Shown piece by piece: positions 26,080-36,300 of a DNA stretch of 64,000 bases. Location of the stretch: assembly GCF_002283365.1 (NCBI RefSeq), contig NZ_MQWD01000001.1, positions 2,153,648 to 2,217,647 on the forward strand, written 5' to 3'. Source of the DNA: Rubrivirga marina (GTDB lineage Bacteria; Bacteroidota; Rhodothermia; Rhodothermales; Rubricoccaceae). The notes under the pieces were generated by a model. That model was given only the letters and a program-made list of their open reading frames with translations, ran no database searches and was not told where the DNA came from. Every line of letters starts with the position of its first letter. Positions within the stretch are counted from its first letter, which is position 1. A program made the translations under genes and the position numbers.

Positions 26080-27645
26080 CTAGCGGACGACCGCCAGCCG
26101 GAGCGCGGCGTGCCCGCCATCGGTCGGGCGCACCAGGTAGATCCCGGCCGGGAGCGCCGGCACCGCCACCGGCCGCCGGCCGACGCCCTCCGGCCACCGC
26201 GCCACGCGCCGCCCGAGCCCGTCGAACACGTCGAGCGCCGTCGGGGTGGCCGTCTCGACCAGGACGCGCCCGCCGGGGCGGACGGTCGACGGGTACAGCC
26301 GCCAGTCGCTCTGGGCCGGACCGGGCTCAGTCGCGACGGCGAGTTCGACGGCCGCGAGCGCGTCGACGACGCCCCAGCCGACCTGGTTGTCGGGCGCCGT
26401 CGCCTGGCTGGCCGTCGAACGGAGGAGGTCTCGGACCTCGATCGGGTCGAGGTCGGGGCGGGCCTGGAGGATCTGGGCCACGACGCCCGTCACCATCGGG
26501 GCCGCGAACGACGTCCCGTTGCTGAAGGCGTAGCCGCCGCCCGGCGTTGCGATCCGCACGAGGGCGCCGAGTGCCGAGACGTCGGGCTTGATCCGCCCGT
26601 CGGCCGTCGGGCCGACCGACGAGAAGCCCGCCCGGAGCCCGTTCTGCCCGACGGCGCCGACGGCGATGGCCGAGTCGGCGTCGGCCGGGGCCGTGATGAT
26701 CTGCCAGGGGCCGCCGCCCTCGTTGCCGGCCGCGACGACGACGACGAGCCCGCGCGCGGCGGCCCGGTCGACGGCCCGCGTCACGATCGCCGTCTCGCCG
26801 TCCATGTCCGACGGCGCGTAGTCGCCCTCGCCGGGGTCGAACGTGCTGTAGCCCAACGAGATGTTGACGACGTCGGCGCCGTTGGCTTCCATCCACTCGA
26901 GCCCGGCCACGAGCGCGTCCTCCTCGGCGTGGGTCTCCGTCGGGGCGAACTCCGTCGTCGCCGCGAGGACCTCCGCGTCGAAGGCCGGCCCGATCACCTC
27001 GCCCTCGGCGTGGCCGAGCGTGACCGACGAGACCGAGAGGCCGTGGTAGTTCGCCTGCGTGAGAGGAGAGAACGCCGTGACGGCCACGAGCCGCCCGTCG
27101 GCGGCGACGTCGGCGAGGGCCGGGTGGTCGAAGTCGAAGAGGGTGTCGAGGAAGCCCACGCGGACCCCGACCCCCGTGTAGCCCGCCTCGATCGCCGCGT
27201 CGGCCCGGACGAGGGCGAGTTGGGCGGCCGACGCCCCGTAGTCGAGGCGGACGAGCGACGGGGTCGGCGCGGCCTCCAGAGGGCTCGGCGGCATTCGTGC
27301 CTCGACGAGCCGCCCGACCGGCCGGACCTCGCGGACAAACGGGAGGTCCCGGACGGCCTCCAACTGCGCCGCCGTGAGGTCGGCGCTGAGGGCGCCGAGC
27401 CACCGGCTCTCGACGGCCGGCACCACGCCGAGGCGGGCGAGCTCGGCCCGTGCCGACGGTGCCACTGCGCGGTCCCGGCCGGAGCCCGCCGTGCCCCGAA
27501 GCGCGCGCCGGGCGGCGGCGCGGGCGGCCGGGGGCGGCGCGTCGACCGTCTCGGAGACCACGATCCAATACCGTCCGGGCTCTGCGGGTTGGGCGGCGAG
27601 CGGAAAGGCCGCGAAGACGAGGACCAAGAAAAGGACGCGGCGCAT
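26080..27645 (-). CDS. T9SS-exported subtilisin-like (S8) serine protease
   Basis: 521 aa from ATG 27645 (MRRVLFLVLVFAAFPLAAQ, signal peptide). An inhibitor-like prodomain region precedes the catalytic domain. The Asp motif is VGFLDTLFDFDHP (about 165, with D-T-L rather than D-T/S-G), the His motif YHGLSVSSV, the oxyanion Asn VVAAGNEGG, and the Ser motif SNGTSFAAPMVTG (about 379). The C-terminal 75 residues are a T9SS-type sorting domain (LDVFDGLGRRVARWP, GIYLVR). It is probably exported to the cell surface or medium. Divergent from the LacI regulator, 181 bp away. Confidence 0.92.
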   Translation of the reverse strand: MRRVLFLVLVFAAFPLAAQPAEPGRYWIVVSETVDAPPPAARAAARRALRGTAGSGRDRAVAPSARAELARLGVVPAVESRWLGALSADLTAAQLEAVRDLPFVREVRPVGRLVEARMPPSPLEAAPTPSLVRLDYGASAAQLALVRADAAIEAGYTGVGVRVGFLDTLFDFDHPALADVAADGRLVAVTAFSPLTQANYHGLSVSSVTLGHAEGEVIGPAFDAEVLAATTEFAPTETHAEEDALVAGLEWMEANGADVVNISLGYSTFDPGEGDYAPSDMDGETAIVTRAVDRAAARGLVVVVAAGNEGGGPWQIITAPADADSAIAVGAVGQNGLRAGFSSVGPTADGRIKPDVSALGALVRIATPGGGYAFSNGTSFAAPMVTGVVAQILQARPDLDPIEVRDLLRSTASQATAPDNQVGWGVVDALAAVELAVATEPGPAQSDWRLYPSTVRPGGRVLVETATPTALDVFDGLGRRVARWPEGVGRRPVAVPALPAGIYLVRPTDGGHAALRLAVVR

Positions 27646-27786
27646 AAGGGGGCGGGGCCAAGAACTGCGGAAGGTCCGGCTCCGTGCGTTCTGGCGCCAG
27701 TCGGGATCCGTTCGACCGTTGCCTGGTAGCGCTTCCGGGATGCCCCTAGATGGGGGCGGTCGGCCTTGACGTTGCCGACATCGGGC

Positions 27787-27795
27787 GGTATCGTA
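27787..27795 (+). promoter_or_regulatory. Putative -10 element of the LacI-headed operon
   Basis: GGTATCGTA, 8 bp upstream of the palindromic operator and about 31 bp before the lacI-type start codon. Its position makes the operator overlap the expected transcription start. Confidence 0.35.
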
Positions 27796-27803
27796 CGCGC
27801 ACT

Positions 27804-27817
27804 TGTAAGCGCTTACA
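27804..27817. promoter_or_regulatory. LacI-family operator (perfect 14-bp palindrome)
   Basis: TGTAAGCGCTTACA, a perfect palindrome with the central CG step typical of LacI/GalR operators, 9 bp upstream of the start codon of a LacI-family gene. Repressor bound here would block transcription initiation of its own operon (autoregulation). A similar site lies at 38475-38488. Confidence 0.85.
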
Positions 27818-27826
27818 CCCCGCCCG

Positions 27827-28864
27827 GTGCCCGTCACCATCTACGACATCGCCGAGGGCGCGGACGTCTCCATAGCGACCGTCTCGCGCGCCTTCAACGG
27901 GCACCCCCGGGTGTCCGAGACGACCCGCGAGCGCGTGTTCGCGGTGGCGCGGGCGCTCGGCTACGAGCCGCACGCGAGCGCCCAGAGCCTGGCCCGCCAG
28001 AACACCCAGCTCATCTCGGCGGTCGTCCCCATCATGACGTCGGCCTTCTTCATGGAGGTCCTCCGCGGGATCCAGGACCGGCTCGACGAGAGCCACTACG
28101 ACCTCGTCGTCTACGCCAGCCGGACGCTCGACTCGATCGGCGGGCAGCTCTCGCGGGCCGTCCAGCGCGGCCGGGCCGACGGGATGCTCCTCATCTCGAC
28201 CCCCATCACCGACGCCCGCGTCCGTCAGATCCTCGCTGCCCGCCAGCCCGTCGTCCTCGTCGACGCCTACCACGACGACATCGACTCCGTCACCGTCGAC
28301 AACCGGCGGGGTGGGGCCGTCGCCACGCGGCACCTCCTGGCGCGCGGCCACGAGCGGATCGGGCTGCTCCTGCCGGTCGAGGGCTCCGGGCCGTCCGACC
28401 AGCGCCGGGCGGGCTACGAGGACGCGCTCCGCGAGGCGGGCATCGAGGTCGACGAGGACCTCATCCTCCACGCCATGTGGGACCACGTCCACCACGGGTA
28501 CACGCGCTACGCCGGCTACCAGGGGATGCGCGAGTTGATGGGCCGGTTCGAGGGGCGTGACGACGGGCCGACCGCCGTGTTTGCCGCGGCCGACGTCCTA
28601 GCCTACGGCGCGCTCCGCGCCGGCCGGGAGGCCGGCTACCGGGCCCCCCGCGACATCGACGTCATCGGGTTCGACGACATCGAGCCGAGCGCCTACGCCG
28701 GCCTCTCGACGGTCCGCCAGCCGATGTACGAGATGGGCAAGATGGCGACCGAGCTCCTCATGCGCCGCCTCGGCAACCCGGCGTCGCCCGCTCAGCACAC
28801 CGTGTTCGCGCCGGACCTCGTGGTTCGGGAGTCGAGCGGCGGCAGCGCCGAGAAGCTCGTATGA
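27827..28864 (+). CDS. LacI-family transcriptional regulator of the alpha-glucan locus
   Basis: 345 aa from GTG 27827. The helix-turn-helix TIYDIAEGADVSIATVSRAF is followed by the hinge helix ASAQSLARQ. The periplasmic-binding-protein-like effector domain includes ADGMLLISTP, GHERIGLLLP, VFAAADVLAYGALRA and DIDVIGFDDIEPSAYAGLS. It is the first gene of a tightly packed operon and probably senses maltodextrin or a related glucan, since the locus encodes amylases and a MalEFG system. The perfect operator directly upstream supports autoregulation, and the second site at 38475 supports control of the downstream half. The stop overlaps the next start by 4 bp (ATGA). Confidence 0.93.
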   Translation: MPVTIYDIAEGADVSIATVSRAFNGHPRVSETTRERVFAVARALGYEPHASAQSLARQNTQLISAVVPIMTSAFFMEVLRGIQDRLDESHYDLVVYASRTLDSIGGQLSRAVQRGRADGMLLISTPITDARVRQILAARQPVVLVDAYHDDIDSVTVDNRRGGAVATRHLLARGHERIGLLLPVEGSGPSDQRRAGYEDALREAGIEVDEDLILHAMWDHVHHGYTRYAGYQGMRELMGRFEGRDDGPTAVFAAADVLAYGALRAGREAGYRAPRDIDVIGFDDIEPSAYAGLSTVRQPMYEMGKMATELLMRRLGNPASPAQHTVFAPDLVVRESSGGSAEKLV

Positions 28865-30549
28865 CGCGACGCTTGGGACCGGTTTTGCTGCTGGCAGCCC
28901 TGCTCGGCGCCGGCGGGATCGCCGTCGGGTGCGGCGCGGAGGCCGCGTCGCCGGGCGGCAGTGCCGTCGTGGCGCGCGTGGGGGAGGGGGCCGTCACGCT
29001 CAACGAGGTGTCCGAGGCCTTCGCCGACCTCGTCGTCCGCGGTGGGCTCGACGCCTCGCCCGAGGCGCTCGACGCCGTCGTCCAGTCGCTCGTCCACCGC
29101 CGGCTCCTCATCGAGGGCGCCTACGCCGACGGGATCGAGCAGACCGACGACTACCGCGCCGCCCTCGCCCTTGCCGAGACGAAGGCGCTCCTCGACCGCT
29201 ACACTGCACACGCGCTCCGCGACGAGCTCCAGGTCACCGAGGCCGACGAGCGCGAGGCGTTCGTCATGATGAACACGACGTACGACGCGCGGCACCTGTA
29301 CGCCCGCGATCGCGAGACGGCCGAGCGACTCCGTCAGCGCCTGCTCGCCGGCGAGACGTTCGAGGCCCTCGCGGCAGAGACGTTCGCCGACTCGGCCCTG
29401 GCCGCCTCGGGCGGTCGGCTGGGGGCGTTCGGACACGACGAGATGGACCCGGCCTTCGAGGCCGCCGCCTTCCGGCTCCCCATCGGCGAGGTGTCCGAGC
29501 CCGTCCGCACCGCGACCGGCTACTCGGTGATCCGGGTCGACGCGCGCGCGTCGAACCCGCTCCTGACCGAGGACGACTTCGCGCGGAAGCGGCACCAGAT
29601 CCGCCGCTACGTCGCCAAGCGGAAGCGGACGGAGGGCCGGTTCCGGCTCAGCCGCGAGGTCCGCGACGACCTCGCCCCTCGCTTCACCGACGCCTTCGAC
29701 CGGCTCGTGGCCTTCGCGACGGGCGTCGCCCCGAACCTCGACGCCGAGGCCCTCGCCGAGTGGCGCCGCCAGCCGCTCGTCCGCTTCGACTCGGACGCGC
29801 TCGGCGGCGTCTGGACCGTCGCCGATGTGGAGGACCGCGCGGCGTCGATGACGGAGCGCCAGCGGGCGGCCGTCCAGGACGCGGCGACGCTTCGCGACTT
29901 TATCGAGGGCCTGCTCGTCCGCGAGGAGCTCGCCGCGCGTGCCGAGGCGGAGGGGCTGGGCGGCCCGGCCATCCGCGAGAGCGTCCAGCGCCAGATGGAC
30001 GAGTGGGTCTTTTCGGAGGCGAAGCGCCGCCTGCGCCTCGACGTGGCGATCCCGGACGACTCGCTCCGCGCCCATTTCTCGGCCCATCCGGACGCGTACG
30101 TCGTGCCCGAGCGCGTCCGCGCCCGCGAGATTCTCGTCGCGACGCGCGCCGAGGCCGACGCCCTCCGCCGCCAGCTCGCCGACGGCGCCGACTTCGAGGC
30201 GCTCGCCCATGGGCATTCGCTTCGCCCTGGCGCCGCCACGGCTGGGGGCGACCTTGGCGCCGTCACGCGCGCCCAACTCGGCCGCCTCGGCGGCGCCGTG
30301 TTCGACGCCACGCCGGGCTCGCTCGTCGGTCCTGTCGAGGTGGCCGGTCGCTACGTCCTCGTCGAGCGCGGCGAGACGCTGCCGCCGCGGCCCATGACCT
30401 TCGCCGAGGCCCGTCCGCTCGTCCGCGAGGCGCTCGACGCCCCGTTCGCCCAGCGCCGCCTCGCCGCCGCCGTCGTCGGCCTCCGCGACCGCTTCCCCGT
30501 TCGCGTCGACCGCGACGCGCTCGCGCCGCTCCTCTCGGCCCGCCTCTGA
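28861..30549 (+). CDS. Lipoprotein peptidyl-prolyl isomerase (PpiC/SurA-like, two parvulin domains)
   Basis: 562 aa. Lipoprotein signal with cysteine at GIAVGC. A SurA-N-like helical region follows (VGEGAVTLNEVSEAF), then a first parvulin domain (about 130-230, YDARHLYARDRETAERL, SGGRLGAFGHDEMDPAF). A second lies at about 410-515 (RAREILVATRAEADALR, AGGDLGAVTRAQLG). It is probably a periplasmic chaperone/foldase for outer-membrane proteins. It overlaps the lacI-type stop by 4 bp and ends 3 bp before the TonB receptor start, so it may be a dedicated assembly factor for the receptor and PorV-like protein of this operon. The catalytic residues of each domain were not individually verified. Confidence 0.88.
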   Translation: MTRRLGPVLLLAALLGAGGIAVGCGAEAASPGGSAVVARVGEGAVTLNEVSEAFADLVVRGGLDASPEALDAVVQSLVHRRLLIEGAYADGIEQTDDYRAALALAETKALLDRYTAHALRDELQVTEADEREAFVMMNTTYDARHLYARDRETAERLRQRLLAGETFEALAAETFADSALAASGGRLGAFGHDEMDPAFEAAAFRLPIGEVSEPVRTATGYSVIRVDARASNPLLTEDDFARKRHQIRRYVAKRKRTEGRFRLSREVRDDLAPRFTDAFDRLVAFATGVAPNLDAEALAEWRRQPLVRFDSDALGGVWTVADVEDRAASMTERQRAAVQDAATLRDFIEGLLVREELAARAEAEGLGGPAIRESVQRQMDEWVFSEAKRRLRLDVAIPDDSLRAHFSAHPDAYVVPERVRAREILVATRAEADALRRQLADGADFEALAHGHSLRPGAATAGGDLGAVTRAQLGRLGGAVFDATPGSLVGPVEVAGRYVLVERGETLPPRPMTFAEARPLVREALDAPFAQRRLAAAVVGLRDRFPVRVDRDALAPLLSARL

Positions 30550-30552
30550 CCT

Positions 30553-33396
30553 ATGCGCCTTCGCTCCTGTCTCGCCCTCGCGGCGATCGTCGGCTCCCTC
30601 TCGCTCGCCCCCGCGGCCCTCGCCCAGACGACCGGCCAGCTCTCCGGCACCGTCCGCGACGCCCAGAGCGGCGAGGCCATCATCGGGGCGAGCGTGCTCG
30701 TGGAGGGCACGACCCAGGGCGCCTCGACGAACATCGACGGCGAGTTCCGGATCATCGGCGTCCGCCCCGGCGCCTACACGCTCGTCGCCTCGTACATCGG
30801 CTACGCCACGACGCGGCTGGAGGGTGTCCGGGTCAACGTCGATCTCACCACGACGGTCGAGCTCGAGCTGACCTCGGAGACGGTCCAGACCGAAGAGGTC
30901 GTGGTCACGGCCAGCGCCGACCTGGTGCGGCGCGACCTCACGTCGTCCGAGTTCCGCGTGACGAGCGACGCCATCGAGTCGCTGCCGGTCCAGGAGGTCG
31001 GCGACATCCTCTCGACGCAGGCCGGCGTCACGACGTCCGGCGCCGGCATCCACATCCGCGGCGGGCGGTCGAAGGAGGTCGCCTACTTCGTCGACGGCGT
31101 CCGCGTGACCGACGCCTACGACGGGTCGGTCTCGGTCCAGATCGAGAACGAGGGGATCGAGGAGCTCCAGATCATCGCCGGGACCTACAACGCCGAGTAC
31201 GGCCAGGCCAACTCGGGCATCATCAACGTGGTGACGAAGGACCCGGGGACTGAGTTCGAGGGGAACGTGGAGCTGTTCTCCGGGACCTACGCCGTGAGCG
31301 GCGACGGCGGCGCCGACGCGCTCCGCGGCTCGAACACCGGCGACTACCCGCTCCTCGCCAACCTCCCGTACATCGACGTCGACCCGTACTCGTACCTCGG
31401 CGTCAACCCGACGCAGTACGTCAACGGGCAGGCCTCGCTGTCCGGGCCGATCCTCGCCGACCGGCTCGGGTTCTTCGCCCTCGGGCGCTACTTCCGCAAC
31501 GACGGCTGGCTCTACGGCTCGCGCGTCTTCAACACGGACGGGACGCCCGGCGACTCGGCGCTCGTGCCGATGAACGCGTTTGAGAAGTACAGCGGCCAGG
31601 CCACGCTCAAGCTCCGCGCCTCGAACCGGATCAACCTCTCGCTGACGACGCTCGCCTCGCTGACGACGGGCGACGGCGGGAGCAGCGCCTTCGACTTCCG
31701 CCTCAACCCCGACGGCATCCGGAGCTACCGCGACGAGGGGCTCACGGCCAACCTCCAACTCACGCACACGCTCTCGAACACGGCCTTCTACACGCTCAAC
31801 GCGAGCACCTTCTACAAGCGCAACCGGACGGCGGCCTTCGACACCATCGAGGAGTACGAGGACAACGCGTTCCTCCTCCAGACGCCCGAGTTCGTCTACA
31901 CAGGCTACGACGGGAACGGCCTGCCGACCGACTCCATCGCCGTGCTCCAGGGGCCGGGCCGGTTCCTCCGCGGCGGCGTCGACCTCGGGCGGTTCCAGCG
32001 GGAGACGCGGAACCTGTCCTTCAAGGGCGACCTCACGTGGCAGGCCCTCGAGCAGCACCTCGTCAAGACCGGGCTCGAGGTCCGCCTCGACGACATCTAC
32101 CTCGAGAACTACGGGCTCACGCTCGCCGACGACGGGACGCTCCAGATCCCCGGGCCGGGGACCAACGAGTACCAGCTCATCGAGGACGTCCGGCCGCTGA
32201 CCGTCAGCGCGTACCTCCAGGACAAGGCCGAGTACGAGTCGTTCGTGATCAACGCCGGCCTCCGGTTCGACTACTTCGACTCGAACGGCCAGATCCCGGC
32301 CGACCCCGAGGACCCCAACGCCTTCAACCCGCAGAAGCGGATCAACCGGTTCAACGACCTCGACGGGGACGGCCAGATCTCCGAGGCGGAGGAGGTCGAC
32401 GAGAACCGGACGACGCTGGAGCAGCGCCTCGGGTACTTCTACGAGGACGCCACGCCCAAATTCCAGGTCTCGCCCCGCCTCGGCGTGGCCTACCCGATCA
32501 CGGCGCAGGGCGTGATCCACTTCTCGTACGGGTACTTTTTCCAGATCCCGACCTACGAGTTCCTCTTCGCCAACCCCGGCTACCGCGTCGGGACGTCGTC
32601 CGGGACGTACGGGCCGTACGGCAACCCCGACCTCGACCCGCAGCGGACGGTGATGTACGAGATCGGGCTCCAGCAGGGCTTCGGGGACGACTTCCTGCTC
32701 GACGTGACGGGCTTCTACCGCGACATCGAGGACTGGGTCTCGGTCGGCTTCCCCATCGACGGGACGCTCCCGGGCGTGGACTACCTGATCTACGAGAACC
32801 TCGACTTCTCGAACGTCCGCGGCATCACGGCGGCCCTGAGCAAGCGGTTCAACGGCCGGTTCTCGTTCGACGTCGACTACACGTTCCAGGTGGCCGAGGG
32901 GTCGAACTCGGACCCGAACGACGCCATCGCGGCCCGCTCCGGCGCCGACGCGCCGACGCTCCGGATCATCCCGCTCAACTGGGACCAGCGCCACACCTTC
33001 AACGCGAGCCTGTTCGTGGGCGGCGGCGGGTGGGGCGCCTCGGCGATCGGGCGGTTCGGGACGGGCTATCCGTACACGCCGGCCGCCGACCCCGGCGGCG
33101 ACCGGATCGGGACGCTCCCGGCGATCCCCACGAACGCGCTCCGCCGGCCCGCCACGGCGTCCGTCGACCTCTACGCCTTCCGCCAGTTCGACCTCGGCGG
33201 CGTCGCGCCGCGCGTGTTCCTCCAGGTCTACAACCTCCTCGACGCCCGCAACGCGACCGGCGTCTACGGCGACACGGGCCTCCCCGACGTCACCTTCCTC
33301 AACGTGGGCGCGCAGGACGACCCCGGCTACTACGTCCGCCCCGACTTCTACCAGGAGCCCCGCCGGATCCAGCTCGGCCTCTCCGTCGGCTTCTAA
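30553..33396 (+). CDS. TonB-dependent outer-membrane receptor, probable maltodextrin importer
   Basis: 947 aa. Signal peptide MRLRSCLALAAIVGSLSLAP ending ALAQ. A carboxypeptidase-regulatory-like beta domain (about 27-110, GTVRDAQSGEAIIGASVLVE) is followed by a plug domain (about 125-240; IHIRGGRSKEVAYFVDGVRV, AEYGQANSGIINVVTK). The rest is a 22-strand-type beta barrel ending in the aromatic residue of the beta signal (LGLSVGF). It lacks an adjacent SusD lipoprotein, so it is not a classical SusC/D pair. Operon position between the LacI regulator and the amylase/MalEFG genes makes alpha-glucan uptake the likely role. Gaps to both neighbours are 3 bp. Confidence 0.88.
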   Translation: MRLRSCLALAAIVGSLSLAPAALAQTTGQLSGTVRDAQSGEAIIGASVLVEGTTQGASTNIDGEFRIIGVRPGAYTLVASYIGYATTRLEGVRVNVDLTTTVELELTSETVQTEEVVVTASADLVRRDLTSSEFRVTSDAIESLPVQEVGDILSTQAGVTTSGAGIHIRGGRSKEVAYFVDGVRVTDAYDGSVSVQIENEGIEELQIIAGTYNAEYGQANSGIINVVTKDPGTEFEGNVELFSGTYAVSGDGGADALRGSNTGDYPLLANLPYIDVDPYSYLGVNPTQYVNGQASLSGPILADRLGFFALGRYFRNDGWLYGSRVFNTDGTPGDSALVPMNAFEKYSGQATLKLRASNRINLSLTTLASLTTGDGGSSAFDFRLNPDGIRSYRDEGLTANLQLTHTLSNTAFYTLNASTFYKRNRTAAFDTIEEYEDNAFLLQTPEFVYTGYDGNGLPTDSIAVLQGPGRFLRGGVDLGRFQRETRNLSFKGDLTWQALEQHLVKTGLEVRLDDIYLENYGLTLADDGTLQIPGPGTNEYQLIEDVRPLTVSAYLQDKAEYESFVINAGLRFDYFDSNGQIPADPEDPNAFNPQKRINRFNDLDGDGQISEAEEVDENRTTLEQRLGYFYEDATPKFQVSPRLGVAYPITAQGVIHFSYGYFFQIPTYEFLFANPGYRVGTSSGTYGPYGNPDLDPQRTVMYEIGLQQGFGDDFLLDVTGFYRDIEDWVSVGFPIDGTLPGVDYLIYENLDFSNVRGITAALSKRFNGRFSFDVDYTFQVAEGSNSDPNDAIAARSGADAPTLRIIPLNWDQRHTFNASLFVGGGGWGASAIGRFGTGYPYTPAADPGGDRIGTLPAIPTNALRRPATASVDLYAFRQFDLGGVAPRVFLQVYNLLDARNATGVYGDTGLPDVTFLNVGAQDDPGYYVRPDFYQEPRRIQLGLSVGF

Positions 33397-33399
33397 TCG

Positions 33400-36300
33400 A
33401 TGACTGCCTTGACCTTCTCCTCCCGGCTCCTCCTCGCCGCCCTCGTCGTGGCCGCCTCGGCGCCCGCGTGGGCGCAGGGCGTGATCGACCGCGACCACGT
33501 GCCGTCGGACGAGCGCGTCGACCTGTTCGAGCGGCGCCAGACCGACCTCGACGCCAACGTCGTCCGCACGACGGTCTTCAACTTCGGCCAGACCGGGCGG
33601 ACGAGCGCCGCGCCCGACGAGATCCCCTACGAGTGGCCGCGCAACACGCGCCGGCACTACCTCGCGCTGACCGGCCTGTTCGCCGGCGCCGAGGTCGTCG
33701 GCGAGAGCGGCGAGCGCGAGTGGATCGTCGACGTGCCGAACTACCGGACGAACCTCAACAACCCGTCGGAGGCGTGGACCTGGGCGCCCGTCCAGGGCTA
33801 CGTCAACACGGCGGACGAGGACCTCGGGATCGCGCGGAGCGACCGGCCCGAGACGTGGCCCGCGTTCTGGCCCGACAAGACCGAGGACCCGACGGACCCC
33901 GGCTGGGCCGGCTCCTGGAGCGGCCTCTTCGGCAAGGACGTGTTCAACGCCGACCTCGAGGTCTACTACAAGATGGGCGACGACGAGTACGCCAAGCCCA
34001 ACAACACGTACTACCCCGACGAGACGGACCGCTCGCGGCGCGGCCTCGGCCTCCTCGCCGACACCCGCGTGCTGGCCTGGAGCCAGGTCCTCATCGACGA
34101 CGTCGTGTTCATCCTCCACAAGGTCAAGAACGACGGGACGAAGGACCTCTCGACGGTCGGCGTGACGCTGTGGCTGGCCGACCTCGTCGGCGGCGACCCC
34201 GACGCGAGCGACGACCAGCCGTTCTTCGACCTCCTCCTCGACACGGCCTTCCTCGCCGACGCCGACGGCCGCTCGACCGACACGGCCTTCGAGGGCGCCG
34301 AGGTGGAGGGGGCCATCGCGTTCTTCCTCGAGACGCCGGGCAACGCGACCGACCGGATCGACAACGACGGCGACGGGACGACGGCGCCCGAGGCCGCCGA
34401 GTTCAACTTCCGCGGCGTCTCGAAGGGCGAGCCCGGCGGCCCGATCGTCACGCTCGGGCTCCTTGCGGGCGAGGGCGATCAGGCGGGCGCCGCCGGCCGC
34501 CGCCTCCGCTACGACGGCATCGACAACAACGGGAACGGGCTGATCGACGAGGACTCGACGCAGGCCGCCTTCGGCACCCAGGTCGGCGTCGGGTTCGCCG
34601 ACTACATCGACAACGACGGCGACGGCGAGCCGGGGAGCCCGGTCGTCACGCAGGCCATGATCGACGCGGCCGCCGCCGACGTCTACGGCCGCTGGCCCGT
34701 GAACCCGAACACCGAGGCGGGCGAGCCCGTCCACCTCATCGGCGTCGGCGTCGCCTACGGCGTCGGCGACACCGACGACCTCGGCAAGGCGTTCCGCGAC
34801 AACATCGACAACGACGGCGACGCCTTCTCCGACGGCCCGCCGCCGGACTTCCTCTGGGAGCCCGGGAGCCCGGTCGTCACGCAGGAGATGGTGAACGCCG
34901 CCGCGTCGGACGCGCCGTACTACCGGTACGCCGTGCCCGGCACCGACATCGTCCTCTACGACGTGAAGGCCGAGGACGTCGGGAGCCCCTACGCCGACGG
35001 TGTCGACAATGACGGCGACGGGGCCATCGACGAGGGGATCGACGAGGACATCGACGAGATGATCGACGAGCGCCGCGACGACGGGATCGACAACGACGGC
35101 GACTGGCGGGCCGCGCTCGACGACGTCGGCCTCGACGGCTCCGGCAACACGGTCGACACGGGCGAGGGCGACGGCGTGCCCACCTCGGGCGCCGGGACCG
35201 ACCTGCCGGGCGAGCCGAACCTCGACGTCACCGACGTCTCGGAGTCCGACCAGATCGGCATCACGAACGTCCAGTACAAGCCGGCCGGCGGCGTCAACTA
35301 CCAGTCGATCGCCGATCGCCAGCTGTTCTTCGACTTCATGGTGCCGGGCCAGTTCTCGCTCCTCCAGCCGGGCCAGTCGCCGGCCTCGCGCGACACCGAC
35401 CTGTTCGTGTCGTCGGGCACGTTCCCGCTGCGGGCCGGCCAGACCGAGTCGGTCTCGTTCGCCGTCATCCTCGGGGACGTCGACTACGGCCGGCAGGCGA
35501 CCGACGTGGAGGGCCGCTACCGCGACCTCCTGACGAAGCGCCAGGACGCGCTCGAGGCCTACGAGGCCGACTACCGCTTCGCGCAGGCGCCGATCTGCCC
35601 GACCGTCCGCGCCGTGCCCGGCGACGGGGCCGTCACGCTCTACTGGGACGACGCGGCCGAGTCCTCGTTCGACACGTTCATCGCCGACCTCGCGCAGCCG
35701 GGCCTCGACCCCCGCGACTTCGAGGGCTACCGCGTCTACCGCGCCACGGACCCCGGCTTCCTCGACGCCCGTCAGATCACGGACGGCTTCGGCAACGTAA
35801 GCTTCCTCCGGCCGATCGCGCAGTTCGACCTCATCGACGCCTACGAGGGGTTCCACCCGGTCGCGACGAACGGGACGCAGTTCTACCTCGGCTCGAACGT
35901 CCGCGACCCGGGCGAGGCGGCGAACGGGCTCGTCAACACGTTCACGGACTCGACGGCCGTCAACGGCGTCCAGTACTACTACGCCGTCACGAGCTACGAC
36001 TTCGGCGCGGCGACCGTCAACATCCAGCCGTCCGAGTGCCCGATCTCGATCACGATCGGGCCCGACGGCACGGTCACGCGGACCGGCCCCAACGTCAGCG
36101 TCGTCACGCCGTCGCAGGCGGCGGCGGGCTACACCGAGGGTACCGCCGAGCTGACCCAGACGCAGGGCTTCGCGAGCGGGTCCGTCGCGTACCGGACGGT
36201 CGACCCGACGTCGCTGCGCGACGGCCACCGCTACCGCGTGACGTTCCGCGACACGCTCATCCTCGGCCAGATCAACACGAGCGGCCGGCAGATCACGCAG

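Noticed and set aside
27724..27737. TGGTAGCGCTTCCG as a further LacI-type operator for the subtilase
   Set aside because: Only the AGCGCT core and few flanking bases match; the core is frequent by chance in this GC-rich sequence (also seen inside genes), so support is too weak.
34360..35110. Repeated GACAACGACGGCGAC units considered as a DNA repeat or CRISPR-like array
   Set aside because: The periodicity follows DNDGDG protein repeats in frame with irregular spacing; spacers are coding and not uniform.
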